From assembly GCA_024336345.1 (NCBI GenBank), contig JANFOG010000021.1, positions 142,141-206,140 on the forward strand: DNA of 64,000 nt. The letters run 5' to 3'. The notes under the pieces are model-generated. The model made no database searches. It saw nothing but the letters and a program-made list of their open reading frames with translations, and was not told the DNA's origin. How positions within the stretch are numbered: the first letter of the stretch is position 1; each line of letters begins with the position of its first letter. The stretch is from Mariannaea sp. PMI_226. Taxonomy: Eukaryota > Ascomycota > Sordariomycetes > Hypocreales > Nectriaceae. Below are positions 13,342 through 31,316 of this stretch, piece after piece. The position numbers and the translations under genes were made by a program.

Positions 13342-19392
<6,051 letters not shown>

Positions 19393-21993
19393 CTAAAATT
19401 GATTAAACATGATACTGCTGAAGTTCTCGCCCTCCCACCACGCCATAGCTTTATCTTCACCAACCGCATCCTCGTGTGAGTCCTGATATCCCATGTCCCC
19501 TATATTAACAAACTGCGAAGAGTCTGCGTACAACCAGGGAGTTAGGCTGTCCGTCTGCTCCACGGATATTTCGTCGCAGGCATTGTTGTTCCATGAAGTA
19601 TCTCTCGAAGTGGGAATAACGGCCTTGTACGACGCAGTGGGCGCTTCCTGGCCCCCATCAGCTGTGTTAATGGTAATTTCCGGTGATGTCGCAACGATAA
19701 TCTCGAGCGTAGGGCTATCACCCAAATCCTCGTGGATGAGATTCGGCATCAGAGAGGCGTCCAACAATCCACTTGTGGGGATCTCCTGAGAATCCGCCAT
19801 GAACTTGAATTGCAAGACCTCCCACATCAGAGGAACGCTGAGGTAGATTTTTGACGGCATCCAATCCTCAACATCCATACTCTCAGGACCAGCAGCGATT
19901 CGAGTCATCTTTTCCAAATTGCGGTCCTAAAAGAGGCATTATTTGTTAGCAAAACAGTCTGCAAGTCTCTTTCATTGTCTTCCAGGAAGATGAGAACATA
20001 CCAAAGCTCCACATGCAGCAGACGATGGAATAAATCGCTTCAGGAATCTCCTGCACTTCGCAAAGTCCGTGTTGGATTTATGTCTCAGCCTCGGTGCAGC
20101 TGCACAGCAGTAGTACAAATGCACTGTGGCCGCAATCGCGGCTATGTGGCCAAAGAAGGGATCTGCTAGCGGCACTTGCTTGTCCACTACCATGTCTATC
20201 ATACGGACAATCCAGGTAGAGTGTAGCAGAGCAAGTTCAGACGATCTCCTCCAGAAGGTATTTGGGATGGCTAGCTCCGGGTTGTGCTGTGCTCCAACAA
20301 TGTAGAGGAATGGATGATTCAAGACGGTTTGGATTGCATGGTAAGTAAATTGCTCTTTCAGCCATGGTGCCCAATAGTCTCGGTTCATCTTCAACTCTTC
20401 CACCTTGCGCTCGTAAAATTTCACTGAATCATAGCGGTGGCACATGGGGATTCTGTTCTCCGTTTCCATAAAATCGGAGAGCACTTTGGCGTACATCGAA
20501 TCGCGCCGCCATGGCTCTTTCAACACGTTGTGGGCGCAGTCAGATACGTATTTTCTAACCTGACTCCAGACCCATCCGAGGTGAACGCTCGTGTTCCAAA
20601 TTCCTGGTTCACTTGGTCTGGTACATCCAAGCTCATCCCTAGGTAGTGGCGGCGCCTTTGACCCAATATCGGTCTGTTCTCCCCGAGAGGAGGAATAGCG
20701 TGGTCTCCAAATCTCCGTCGGTACACCCAGAAGCCCAGTTTGCCGACCGTAGAACTGCTCAAGCAACTGGAGGCTCCAAAAGAGTCTCTTCTTGCGCTCT
20801 GTGCTGGGATCTTCGGCGACATATACGGATTCAACGTCCAGCATGGCAGATCGGCAAAGCTGGAAAGCAAGACCGAGATGGAACTGGCCCAGATGTACGT
20901 TTCCATCTGCAACAAGACATTGTTAGTTTTGAGGATATTGGCAGACTAGGTTATTCCCTGGTATTTATTTTCCATACCTATGAAAGAAGAGTATGAAAGA
21001 AGACACAAGCTTTCAAGAGTTGTTAAGTCCACAGTGCCATTTGCTATGCGAAGCATGATCAAGCTCTTGGCGTTATCGCCGTACAACTGCATGTGGTCAC
21101 GCCTGTCTGAAAAGCGCGAAGTCAAGGCCAGGATACTGCAAGCAAGTTCTTCTGGAAGAAAACTGCAATCGCTGACCTCCTCACGTTCAAAGCACCAGAT
21201 GGGTTGCCTGTGGCAGTACTTGAAGTAGAGGCCTATACCGATAGCAATATCAGAGGGATTGGGTCGTGGGTTCGAATGATCTGACTCGAAGGTAACAGTA
21301 GATGGGTAGCTGGTGGTTTTGTTGTTCTCTGGAGCAGGAGGTGTCGCGGAGTACGACTTTTCTGAAGTGTCGGGAATGTCTTCAAACGGCTGGTCCTGGC
21401 GCGTGCTGCGATTCGTCCTGAGAGCTCGGTCAGAACGTCTGAATGTAGCAAATCTCGGTTCGAAGTAACAACCTCCCACTCAAAAGGAGATCCAATTTCT
21501 CCTCAAGATGTGCCAGTCTCTCCTCCTAAAAGCCAGTTAGATAGAGGAACTGTGGGTTTCCCGTCAGAGAATCAGGGGCTATGGATGCAAACGTACCGAC
21601 GGCCCGCTCTGGGATGGCCTTGAGACGGCAGGGGGATAAGAGCATGACTGCTTAAGGCGCACGCAACTTGAACATGCTGGTTTCTCGCCCGGACAGCGAG
21701 TCTTTTTTCTCCTGTGTTTACAGTTAGTCAGTCATTAAATTTGTAAATATAAAATCAGCCAATCAGCAAAAATTAGGAAGAAGGGATGGAGAAGAACATT
21801 CGCAAATATTAGAACAAAAGTGACAAGGGAAGCAAATGGGAGGAACAATCACGCATTGCGCATAGGCGCAAACTCACCTGCATGTTAGACAAGCATGATG
21901 TGATCGCCGCCTCCCGCGAGTGCTGATATTGCCACTGCCATTGTTGCTGATATTGATATTGTTGCTGCTGTTATTTTCCTCGGGCGGTGTCAT
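19393..21993 (-). CDS. Zn2Cys6 fungal transcription factor
   Basis: Six exons: 21993-21878, 21711-21597, 21525-21473, 21417-20978, 20906-20002 and 19926-19393 (2,163 nt, 720 aa). The N-terminus is Asn/Ser-rich (residues 7-24), then basic RGRRR and a complete binuclear zinc cluster with Cys35, 38, 45, 52, 55 and 62 (CX2CX6CX6CX2CX6C), split by intron 1 after CLTCR. A short leucine-zipper-like linker (EERLAHLEEKLDLLL) follows. The middle is a fungal-specific transcription factor (fungal_trans) domain with DIAIGIGLYFKYCHRQPIWCF and RKKRLFWSLQLLEQFYGRQTGLL. The acidic Asp/Glu-rich C-terminus could be an activation region. It should bind CGG-type half-sites in the nucleus. Intron 3 (21472-21418, 55 nt) has the unusual donor GTTGTT but a good CTGAC branch point and CTCAG acceptor; with it the frame closes. 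The gene lies between the amine flavoprotein and the Rieske gene, so it may regulate one or both (inference). Confidence 0.88.
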
Positions 21994-24900
21994 GATTGTT
22001 GAATCGTTTGAATGTCGCCCCGAAAAACACCGAACGGCTGTAAGCATCTCGAAAAGGGACGCGCTTCCACTAAATACTTGACCCCTCGCCTATACCCACC
22101 AAGACCCGTCATCATGACTAGGCGGTCACAGACGGCAGAACGAGAAAGACGCCCCTGTACAGAAAGGGCATAGCCGCACTCCAATAGAGGCAAGACAATT
22201 ACATACCGTACATATTGCCGCCATCCATGACAAGGGGTGTCATGCAGGGCCCTCTAGACTAGACCAGCAGAAGGCAGAATCCCCAGATCCACCCTGGGCC
22301 GCCCCTCTGGCCCTTCAAATGGTCCAGTTGGTTCTTCTTTTATGCGGTGGCTTTGGCTGTAACTAAGGAGATAACGAATCGAGACGGACCAATAGCCAAC
22401 AGAGAAAATCATGTTGAGCTAATAGGGGATGGAGCGTCCGTCCAGGCCAGGCAGGGATCCTGCTATCCTGATGGAGATTATTCCCGGGGGGTTCAATTGA
22501 TACCAGACGAAATACGTTCTTGGGTGAACCATGTGATCAACCAGCTCAGCCTAAAAATAAGTACGCCCCTATACACAGTATATGCCGGTAGGACCTCTCC
22601 AACGATGTACCTTCTTAAGTTACACAGGCAACCACGAGGAACATCTCGGACAACCTCAACACCACCAAAACGAGAACAGACTTTGTAGATACACACCGAC
22701 TCCCTCAATCACTTAGGTAATGGACTAAAGAGGGGGGAGGACAAGGAGGCAGACTATTGACCCTCACAGTCCCATCTCTAGGCTAGAAGCCTTGCTTGAT
22801 AGCAACTTACTTGGTTGATCCGGATGCAAAAAAGCAGAGAGCAGGTCTCGAAGCTCCATCGTGGTATCCCACCAACCCGTAAATAAAGATCATTGGACTT
22901 CGGCACCTGGACTTTTCATTGTTGTACCTTCGCTTTCATTGCTTTTATTCCCGTTCTTTCCATGGCATTTTATAGTTGTATTTTTATTTGAAGAAATTTT
23001 ATATAACTAATCCCCTGTCTCCAGCCCTTCGTCCAGATCTACCAGATCCCTCATCTCCACCCCCTCGGGTATGCCGGGTTCTCAGCGATGGGTCAATCTT
23101 GAGTCCACTTTTAATTCTCATTTTTAAGGGGAGCATTGTAAATGTCCCTAGCATTTGCAGGCACATAATAATTGTGGTACGTACTGGGAAGGCGCTCTGT
23201 TGTACTTCGCAGTGAAATGCAACGACGGGGCAATACTTCACACAGACTTTCTCCAAAAAAAAAAAATCGTTAGCTCACCCAGCCTGAGTGCTCTGCCCTT
23301 GGTCAACAGAGAAGGACCAAAACTGTGTCCCACTTTCCAACCATTGGCCAGTTGTACTGATGAAAACTAGCCGCAAGGTGGCGCAGACGACGACTTACCT
23401 GTTAAAACTGGACAATGAATTCACCAAAGCTGAGGGCATAGCAGAGCAGTATTCCTATTGGATTGTCTCCTCTTGTTGGTATTACCATGCCTGTGATGAG
23501 CAATGCCTGCGACCAAATACCCCTCACCAGTGCGAGACCATACAACCCAATGCTAGCGACACTTGGTCCCTCAGTCAACACCTGAAGGCTGCAGCTCAGA
23601 AGCTAAGATTCGAAGCCGTCGCAGTCTCGCCCGGCTTCGTTCTAGCGCAAGAACACCAACCACCGGCATTGAATTGGGAAGAATGCAATATGGGTTGTGA
23701 CGCTACTTCGACTCCAAGTTCAATGGCTTTCCAAGCGACGGCCCCCAGTTACAGCTTTTGCATTCGGCATTCTTCAAAACCTCAATGCTGGGGAAGGTGG
23801 CTCTGTGTAGCGCGCTTGGGGGGGAGTCGGTTGTGGGGGATGACGAAATAAGCCTTCCTGTTCCTGTTCACTTCCTTGTAGTCGATGATATCCTCGATCA
23901 ATGTAAATCTGGCCAAACCCACAATACCAGCTTCATGTTCTCATTGCTTACCCAGAGGATTACAATGAAGAAATCGTGGGCGTCAGTGCCAATTGGGCAG
24001 ACATACAATGCCCCGTGATCGGCGACCACCTTATTCCAATTCCATATCGATTAACACAGGGTAGCCATTATCTGCATCGAAACATATCCCTGCCGACCAG
24101 GGGGTTACCGAAATGCCGGGGGTGCGCCTCATGATTATTAACTGGACGGCGGTCTACCGGGACCAAATGTGCATGGTTCAGTGGATACCATGAACAAACT
24201 TGGCTTCCGCCAAAGATAAGATACATTGGTCGGCTCAAGATAATCTTGAGCGACAAAAGTTCGAAAGTCCAAAGCCCGGGAACAACACTCGTGGGAGAAG
24301 AAATAATGAACCTTGACCCACCTCGATTCTGTTCATAATGAATTGGGACTGTCGAATTCCGCTCTGACGCCGCTCATATGCTTATCGGGCAACTGGATCT
24401 TATAGCTCTTGCTGAACGAAGGCTGTCGGACGGCTTCCCCGGTCGTACCGCTCACGTGACATTACTCTCCTTAGAGCAGCTCACATTCAAACCAAGGTCA
24501 CCTAGGTAGTTGAACATCTTCACGATAGTGTCCAACGACTGAAGGGGGAAAATGATGCGTTTAGCTCCAAGGAGCATGAAAATCTTGCTACACGATGAAA
24601 GGAAGTATTGTCTAAGCAAGCCTGAGCGAGACCACGCTCCATTGCTTTCTAGTTACTTGAAGATAAATTTAATTCCTCCAGCATTACAAAGACCTTCTTA
24701 TCTTCGCATAACGCATATACTCTATCCTGAAACTGAGATATCAATAATGCGACTCCGACTTCGGAGCTCATGGCAGCTGCAATCTTTCTCCGCTCATCAA
24801 ACACTGACGCCTGCGATTTTACCCCACATCCAATAATCGCCACAAGGACAACAAAGTGCCTGGGTACGTACAACAGCTTGTGCGTAAAAGTGAGGATTTT

Positions 24901-27041
24901 GCTGTAGATAGGGGCGAGCAGACCCCCAGCAAATACGCCCTACGATAACGACATATCCTTCGAAATTGAGTTACAATACGCAATTAAGAAATCTAATAGC
25001 ATCGGGGGGTGAGAGCACGAGGAAATTCTTTTGTGCCCATTTTTGGCAGCCTCTTAGGGGAGGCGGTGGTTTTGGGGACAACATGGCAATCCTCAGACTC
25101 TTCTGAGGAAGTTGTCAGCTTCTTCATATTAGTACCGATTTTAGCCTTTGGATTGCATAGTGCGGCTTTCTCTCGGAGGTCACAAATTAATCGCATGCTC
25201 CGCGTTGAGGTGTGAGTGATCAGATCTCCCTGGGTAAGCAATTGAACATTTACACAAACGCTCTTTGAGCTCTACCCAAACCGGAAATCCCGAGGAAATT
25301 CTTCTTTAGCAGAGCTAGAGCCACCGATCGCCAAGAGAGCTGCAAGACATATCATGTAGCCACAACATCACACAAAAGCTTGACCATATAACCGGGACAA
25401 GCACAGCCTCTCCAGATTTAAAGTCTTGAAGACTGATGCATGAACAAGGTGAGGAATCAGAGTGGCAATGAGGATCAGAGCTTTCGTCAGTCAACGTTCC
25501 AGGAGCATATTAAATGCGTTGTGTGCTGCGTCTACGATAATAGGGAGGAAACAGCCCAGTGCTGGCATTGGTTATGCAAGCCTCCGATGCGATACCACCT
25601 GGGGACAACTGAAGTTGCCACGCAAGCCTAATGAGAACTTGGAAGGTTGTTTACCAAGCCGGTTTTGCATGGGAGCCAAGTAACGATGTACACTATCGCG
25701 TGATCAATCTGATAAGAGGCTAACGTATTGAGGTCTGTGGTGTGGCAACCGGGAGGGACACGGGCGGCACCATACCAGTCTCTCCGGTTGAGCAGCTCAT
25801 GAGTTACCCTCCTTCGCGGCATGATTTGTCGAGCCACGTGTCTGATCACCAGGCAGTAGGTAGTGTCCTCCGAATGCTTCTGGACTTTTCGAACAGACTA
25901 ACCCCGAACACAAGTGCCGGCAACGTACCTGAGTTGGGACTGCGGAGGCGGCGTAAGCTTGCCGTCGGGGTCAATGTGTATATTTGTTCTAGTGGCTCTG
26001 TTCTCCGGTAGTGCCCCTTCTGTTGCGGGCTACAAAGTAGGAGCTTGTTTCGGCACGATTGATGACAAAAGACTGAAATGAATGAACGAAACACTTTTGA
26101 ATGCGGCCATTATATGCGTCAACGTCCGCCTGAACATAGGATAAATCAGTCTGGGACATAGGTTAACGTTTTTGTCACTAATCAGACACAAGCAGAGCTA
26201 GGTAGCAAGAAAAAGAAAGCACTTGATGAGTCGTGTTGGTTGGGTAATTAGCAGTGATGGTGGGTGACGGTGGTGAGGGGCACATCCTCAAGTGATCGTA
26301 TCAAGCGACCCCTCCCCCTCCATTCCTAGCCCCTCCCCCTCCTTCTTGGTCCCCTGTGTTCTCCATCCTGTCCAGGCCCCTCTTCCTCCCCGCGTCTCGT
26401 CTTCGTAAGCGAAGCCATTGACTTGTCGACCCAGCGACTATTGCCAAATATGGATGCACTATGGTCGCCATGGATGCTGGCAACAACCAATGGTCGCTGA
26501 AACATTAGCATAGTGGCAAGAGAATTACCATTTCGAGTCGTCTTGGCCAATTAACACGGGAACGCAGAGCTAAAGAGTCCCCGACAGATCCGCTCTCTTG
26601 CCGATTGGGAGCATTTTCGCTTTAGCATTGGGTAGCAATGTAGCAACTATCCACTTGCCACTTGTTTTGGTGCATCTTTGGACTGAACCTTCTGGAGTTG
26701 ACGGTGTACGATAAGCGGTCCGTGGAGGAAAACACGACCGATCATGTGACCGGTTCAGTCGCCCGTTGTAAGCCACCTGATAGCATCCTCAATCAAGTAT
26801 TTGGAGGGGTAATTGCCTATGGAGTTATCGTGGAGGGGTGAGTATATATCAAGCTTCTCTTGCGAGCGATGGACAAGTCCAACTAGTCAAACGACTCCCT
26901 AAGTTCCATTGTCAAGAAGCCAACAGCATACCCGTTCAGTTACTTTCTCATTCCCTGCTCAATCCAATAACTGGGCTTTCGTTCTGGGATTTCCCGACCT
27001 GAGAATTCCTACGCATTCCTCCTCTCAGTTTCACGCTCACA
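21994..27041. other. Intergenic 5 kb with unassigned coding-like fragments
   Basis: This is the regulator promoter on the left and the Rieske promoter on the right. Long but unrecognised frames lie at 23,288-23,851 and 23,758-24,018 (plus). The two overlap in different frames, as if one old gene had been frameshifted. Another frame at 25,009-25,215 is hydrophobic. I could not connect any of them to a family. A CT/GA-rich simple stretch is at about 26,300-26,400 and a TATATA at about 26,843, about 200 bases before the Rieske ATG. Confidence 0.35.
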
Positions 27042-28151
27042 ATGTCCGCCTTGGAGAACGCAATCGGCGTCGAGGGAGCTGAGTCCACCACCAAAGCTCT
27101 GCCAGCGTCGTGGTACACTTCTGAGGAGATGTACGACCTTGAGCGTCGTTCCATCTTCTCCAAGAAATGGCTCCTAACCACCCACAAGTCTAGACTTCCC
27201 GGCACGGGAGACTGGGTGCGATACGACACTGCTGGTTTTGATTTCATTCTTGTTCGGGACCGTGAGGGGAAGATCAACGGGTTCCACAATGTTTGTAGAC
27301 ACCGTGCCTTCCCTATTGTGACTGAAGAGAAAGGGCACAACAGCATTTTTGCCTGCAAGTACCACGGCTGGTCCTATGGTCTCAACGGCAAGCTCGCCAA
27401 GGCACCAGGCTACCAGGAGCTGGCCGATTTCGACAAGTCCAAGAATGGCCTTTTCCCCGTGCATGTGCATGTGGACAATGCGGGATTCGTCTGGGCCAAC
27501 ATGGACAACGCTGAGAAGCCTGAAATTGCTTGGTCCGAGGATTTGAAGGGTATTGATACCCAGTATACCTTTGAGGACTATAAATTTGATCACACTTGGG
27601 AGATGGAGGGAGAGTGCAACTGGAAGGTCTTGGCCGAACACTTCAGCAACTCTACGCCAGAGAAGACTGAGAAGAATCTCAGCTATTTCCCCAATGCCTC
27701 CGTGAGCATCTCGTAAGTGTGCATTATCTTTGATGAATAACTTGTCCACAATACTAATATCCTACCAAGGTCACACCTCTTCGTTGTGCAGAGGTTCACT
27801 CCTACCAGTGCCTCCAAGAGTGTGATGAGATATGAGGTTTACAGGAACCAGAACTCTAGCGACGAGGACTTCGAGACCATCAACGCCACCTACAAGAGAG
27901 TTGTGTCGGAGGGCAAAGCCATCTGCAGCGAGACTCAGAAGAACCTCACTGTTGGCGCCTCTGCAAGCGCTAAAACAGGACCTGCCGACTTCCAGAAGAC
28001 AGTCCGTGACATCGTCCAGGCCCATTACAAGAAGGAACAGGAGGCTGGCACAGAGATCTGGCCTGCGCGACAAGTTCTACCTAAGAATGCTTCCGCCACC
28101 AGCGAGGATGTTGCTTTCTGCTCCAACGTGGATTGTTGCAGAAATAAATAA
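27042..28151 (+). pseudogene. Choline-monooxygenase-like Rieske protein with internal in-frame deletion
   Basis: Two exons, 27042-27712 and 27770-28151 (1,053 nt, 350 aa). The 57-nt intron is GTAAGT..ACTAAT..CAAG. The N-terminal Rieske [2Fe-2S] domain is intact: Cys85-X-His87 (CRHRAF), 17 residues, then Cys105-X2-His108 (CKYHGW). The C-terminal half matches the ring-hydroxylating oxygenase alpha subunit / choline monooxygenase type (VVQRFTPTSASKSVMRYEV, EIWPARQ). In this family NWKVLA should be followed by an Asn-Glu-X2-His-X4-5-His segment that binds the mononuclear iron. Here NWKVLAE (193-199) runs directly into HFSNSTPE, which aligns with a later part of the domain. Roughly 40 residues, including the iron ligands, are missing without a frame break. 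Family members run to about 400 aa or more. I infer loss of oxygenase activity; a redox-only or regulatory role, or a dying allele, are alternatives. It is called a pseudogene on that ground, although the frame is open. Confidence 0.75.
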
Positions 28152-28432
28152 AGGAAAAGCATAAGTGAAACGAAAAAAGAAACAAGAGAAAAAATTTCAA
28201 GTCGCGGGCGCAGGTGAATACTAGAATCAACAGGGTTACAGAATAGCAAGGAGTGCGACCGTAGGTATTACATAAGTGTATGAAATCAAGTTATAGTATT
28301 AGCCTAAACATAGCGAAGGAAACATTAGAAGATTTATAATGAAGTATGTTTACAATACGTAAAGATAAAACATGTAATGGTCTTTTCAAAAGGTAGGAGA
28401 GATAGCCTTCAGTGGAAGGTCAATGAAAACAA

Positions 28433-29319
28433 TCAGGGTCGGATCTGGATTAAGCTGGTAAACTCCACACACATGCGGGCCCCTTCGCGTAAAATGCTCG
28501 TACAAGACTCTACCCAGCTCCAAATTCGACCTTCTAGTTCACATATCTTGTCTTCTCTCACCTGGCCTTCATCAAGCCAACGTCTCAGAGATTCTGCTCC
28601 TGGTCGACGCAGGTAGACAAGATACCACATGGAGGTCCGATAAGCTCCATAGAGAGCACTTACACCCACACATCCAGAGAGGAAGCCATTGGTGCCTTTG
28701 ATGTAGAACGATCAAGAAATGAATGTTTTCAAGATAACCCTAGCGGCAGCCTTTGTAAGTGCATGATGTTAGATGATCAGAACTTCTCATATATAGCAGC
28801 TAGCTAGACCAAGAAGACGGCTTACATAGAGGAAAGTTATACATGATATTGAATAGCCAGTCTGCGAGCGTCACGATGGACGAGGCTGAGGAGGCTGCAG
28901 AGCGGGACGACGAGCAACTGTAATTCATTGTGTTAGGCGACCAAGTTCGCCTCGCACGGGCTAGACTTCCTCTTGACCACTGCTGTTTTGTTAGCTTGAG
29001 AACATCTTTGGATACAATGAGGGCGTACCAAGAGCGGAGCCGCCACTTGACATTGATGATCTTTGTCACTTTATTAGCTGCAAGTTTGTGTAGTAAGCAA
29101 TGATGATAAAGTCCTGAAACTGTCAGAAAACTTGGCCTTCGAATCGATATAGTCCCCCAGGTAGTCGTTGAAATTCTCGCTACGTGATGAAATGCCCACT
29201 TCGAGGTCTTCACGGTTCTCATCGGGACAGCTTGCGTCCGCACTCCCTGCATTCTTCAGTGTGGTCACTCGTAGCATTTTGTGGTCGTTTATATGTTGCA
29301 CTGAGGATGTTTCTGCCAT
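28433..29319 (-). CDS. Unrecognised multi-exon gene (tentative)
   Basis: A probable gene of unknown function whose exon structure I can only partly read. The start would be ATG at 29319 (MAETSSVQHINDHKML). A likely intron is GTACGCCC..GCTAACA..ACAG around 29,026-28,981. A second joins ..NIMYNFPL to CTNGFLSGCVGVSALYGAY in phase (donor GTAAGCC near 28,823, acceptor AAAG near 28,692). The last exon runs to 28,433. The C-terminal part has one or two hydrophobic segments (SIVTLADWLFNIM, FLSGCVGVSALYG) and then a charged amphipathic stretch with RRPGAESLRRWLDEGQ. This suggests a small membrane protein. The middle exons do not resolve into one frame, so the gene may be damaged. I do not assign a family. 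Confidence 0.35.
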
Positions 29320-29874
29320 TCAAGTAAGTAGGGGAAAGCACCCTGCCACGCTATTGGAAATCTCGAGCGCGTTGGCAGAAGTCTGATCATCACCTCCGGA
29401 GTTAAATGAGGTCTTGCCTCTCCCGTGGTAATCGGTGCAGAGTCGCTTATTGTCCAAGGGATGGTTTTGGCAGCCTGATATCAATATATCTGAGTTTCTA
29501 AAGAAACGAATGAAATCAGATGACACTATGTGCAGTTTTTCTCAGCTCTTGCTGAGTTATTGGCACCTGACTGCAGCCTATGAACATCCGCTGATGGCGG
29601 CTGCATTTTGGCAAATGTCTATCAAGCTCATTCGTCCAAGAACACTACCTGTTTGCCTCGTCTGATTCCTCGTTCATGGCATCATCTGCTTCTAAATTGG
29701 CTTCCCAGTGGACTAAGCAGGCAGGTTAAGAGGATACATTCAACCGAGCCCATCATGATGGCCTCTCGCTTCGGCTCTTAAATATTGGGATTCATCCATC
29801 CTAAGATAATATATGTCCTATCTGCGCCTAGTGTACGCAAGAGGTCATAATCGGTTTCCTCCCTCTCCAAGACA

Positions 29875-31310
29875 GTGCACAGATTGGCGAGTCAGTGTCC
29901 TAGCCTCGCAGCAAAGATGCGATCGTTCGAACTCCGCATCTTAGTGCTCCATCCGCGCCTCGAAGACACCAAGGACAAAAATCAGATTATGGAAGCAAAC
30001 GAGAAACGATTGAATTCACTACCCCAAAAGCTTTCTAACCCGCGGATTTACAAATTTCTCCATGAGGACACGGAGAAGAGACTTGATGCAACGGATAGTC
30101 CTCGTTTTGTGGCCTCTAAATCTCTCTCTCTCACACTCTTACAGCCATGCATTGTAGATACGTTCTGTCGAATCGGCATCCAACCCAATCAACCTCGACT
30201 TTTCGGAAATCCCCAAAACCTTCTGTGATGATCTGTTTCGTGATGGTGGTGATATGTCCCTGGCATCGATTCGTAACGGCCAGGACGTGCTCTTCAAGCC
30301 GGTGATTGACACCGGGAACAGTCATGTCGATCAGGCTTTTGTTCGTTCATTCGTTACCAGCGTGGGCAAGAGCCTCCGAGAGCCATTCAAATTTGGGGAT
30401 CCCAGACTCTTGGCAACAACTTCTTCACACGAGATCCGACTAAATGGCTTACGGCCCGTAAGCTCTTCTCACAACCTCGCTCTACAAACATGGATATTAT
30501 GGTAATCAGAGCAGAACGGAAGCTATGGTGACCGCCACAGAATGCATGCAAGGACTAGAGAGATTCTTGGAGCTTATCCCACCCACACGGTTGCCTCCAC
30601 CGTCCCCTGTACAACGAGATATGTCAAACGATCTTCACAGGCCGCGAAGCTTGAGAATACAACAAGAAAGATTGAGATTTTCCTTGCCATCATAAGAGGA
30701 GGGAATGTAGCTTCCCTGTTCCTCCAGGAAGTTGTGTGTTCTACTCCACTCCAAGTAACTCGGCTCTTCACCTCGCTGACAAGTTTTTACAAAAGAGGCC
30801 TGGAACTAGTCGAACTCGACAAAGACCCAAGGAATTGCAATCAAATTTCGACGGATTATTAGTTAAGGGGGAAAGTCGTATTGCCATTGTTGCAGGAGCT
30901 AACCAATTGCGCAGACCACTACAATCATGAAGGCGAAATGACCCGAGTCAACAACGAGAAGACGGTCAATTCATTGAAGAGCAGCATTAAGCAGACCGAC
31001 CAATTGTACAGGGTGGCAGACACAGAAACCGATGCATACAGAAACGCATGCAACACAGGGACTAGACCTACTACATTGCCCCTCATTGTGACCATAGCAT
31101 CCTGCTTCATTCCCGGCGGAGCCATCATCCCTATTGTTGGTGCTTACTCGACAGCCAAGTGCCATCACAGATCATACAAAAATTGGCGCGAGATGAAGAA
31201 CTCCAGCCAAGGTACCTTTCAAGATCAAGCAACAATAGAATTGTAGCATGTGCTAATGGATATTGATAGTCCGGAAACTGGTAGCTAAGGTATATCAGGT
31301 CTTCCGCCAC
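29875..31310 (+). pseudogene. Fragmented unrecognised gene with one hydrophobic segment
   Basis: Coding-like segments follow one another in changing frames: 29,875-30,130 (charged, rich in Lys/Glu), 30,140-30,480 (readable through SEIPKTFCDDLFRDGGDMS and DTGNSHVDQAFVRSFVTSV), about 30,500-30,860, and 30,865-31,200. The last segment has a helical heptad-like stretch (VNSLKSSIKQTDQLYRVADT), then a hydrophobic segment (PLIVTIASCFIPGGAIIPIV) and a basic tail. An intron with GTACCT..GCTAAT..GATAG may run 31,211-31,270 and lead to a stop soon after (about 31,316). The frames cannot be joined by good introns throughout, which suggests a decayed gene. A helical domain flanking a single hydrophobic hairpin occurs in several membrane-active protein families, but no family assignment is justified. 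Confidence 0.35.
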
Positions 31311-31316
31311 CTGTAG

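Noticed and set aside
21230..21530. A frameshift in the Zn2Cys6 regulator after the linker helix.
   Set aside because: A 55-nt intron with a CTGAC branch point and CTCAG acceptor closes the frame, and the full six-exon model totals exactly 721 codons. Only the donor is unusual.
29880..29940. GTTCGAACTCC at about 29,925 resembles a tRNA B box.
   Set aside because: No A box or cloverleaf pairing exists at the right distance upstream.
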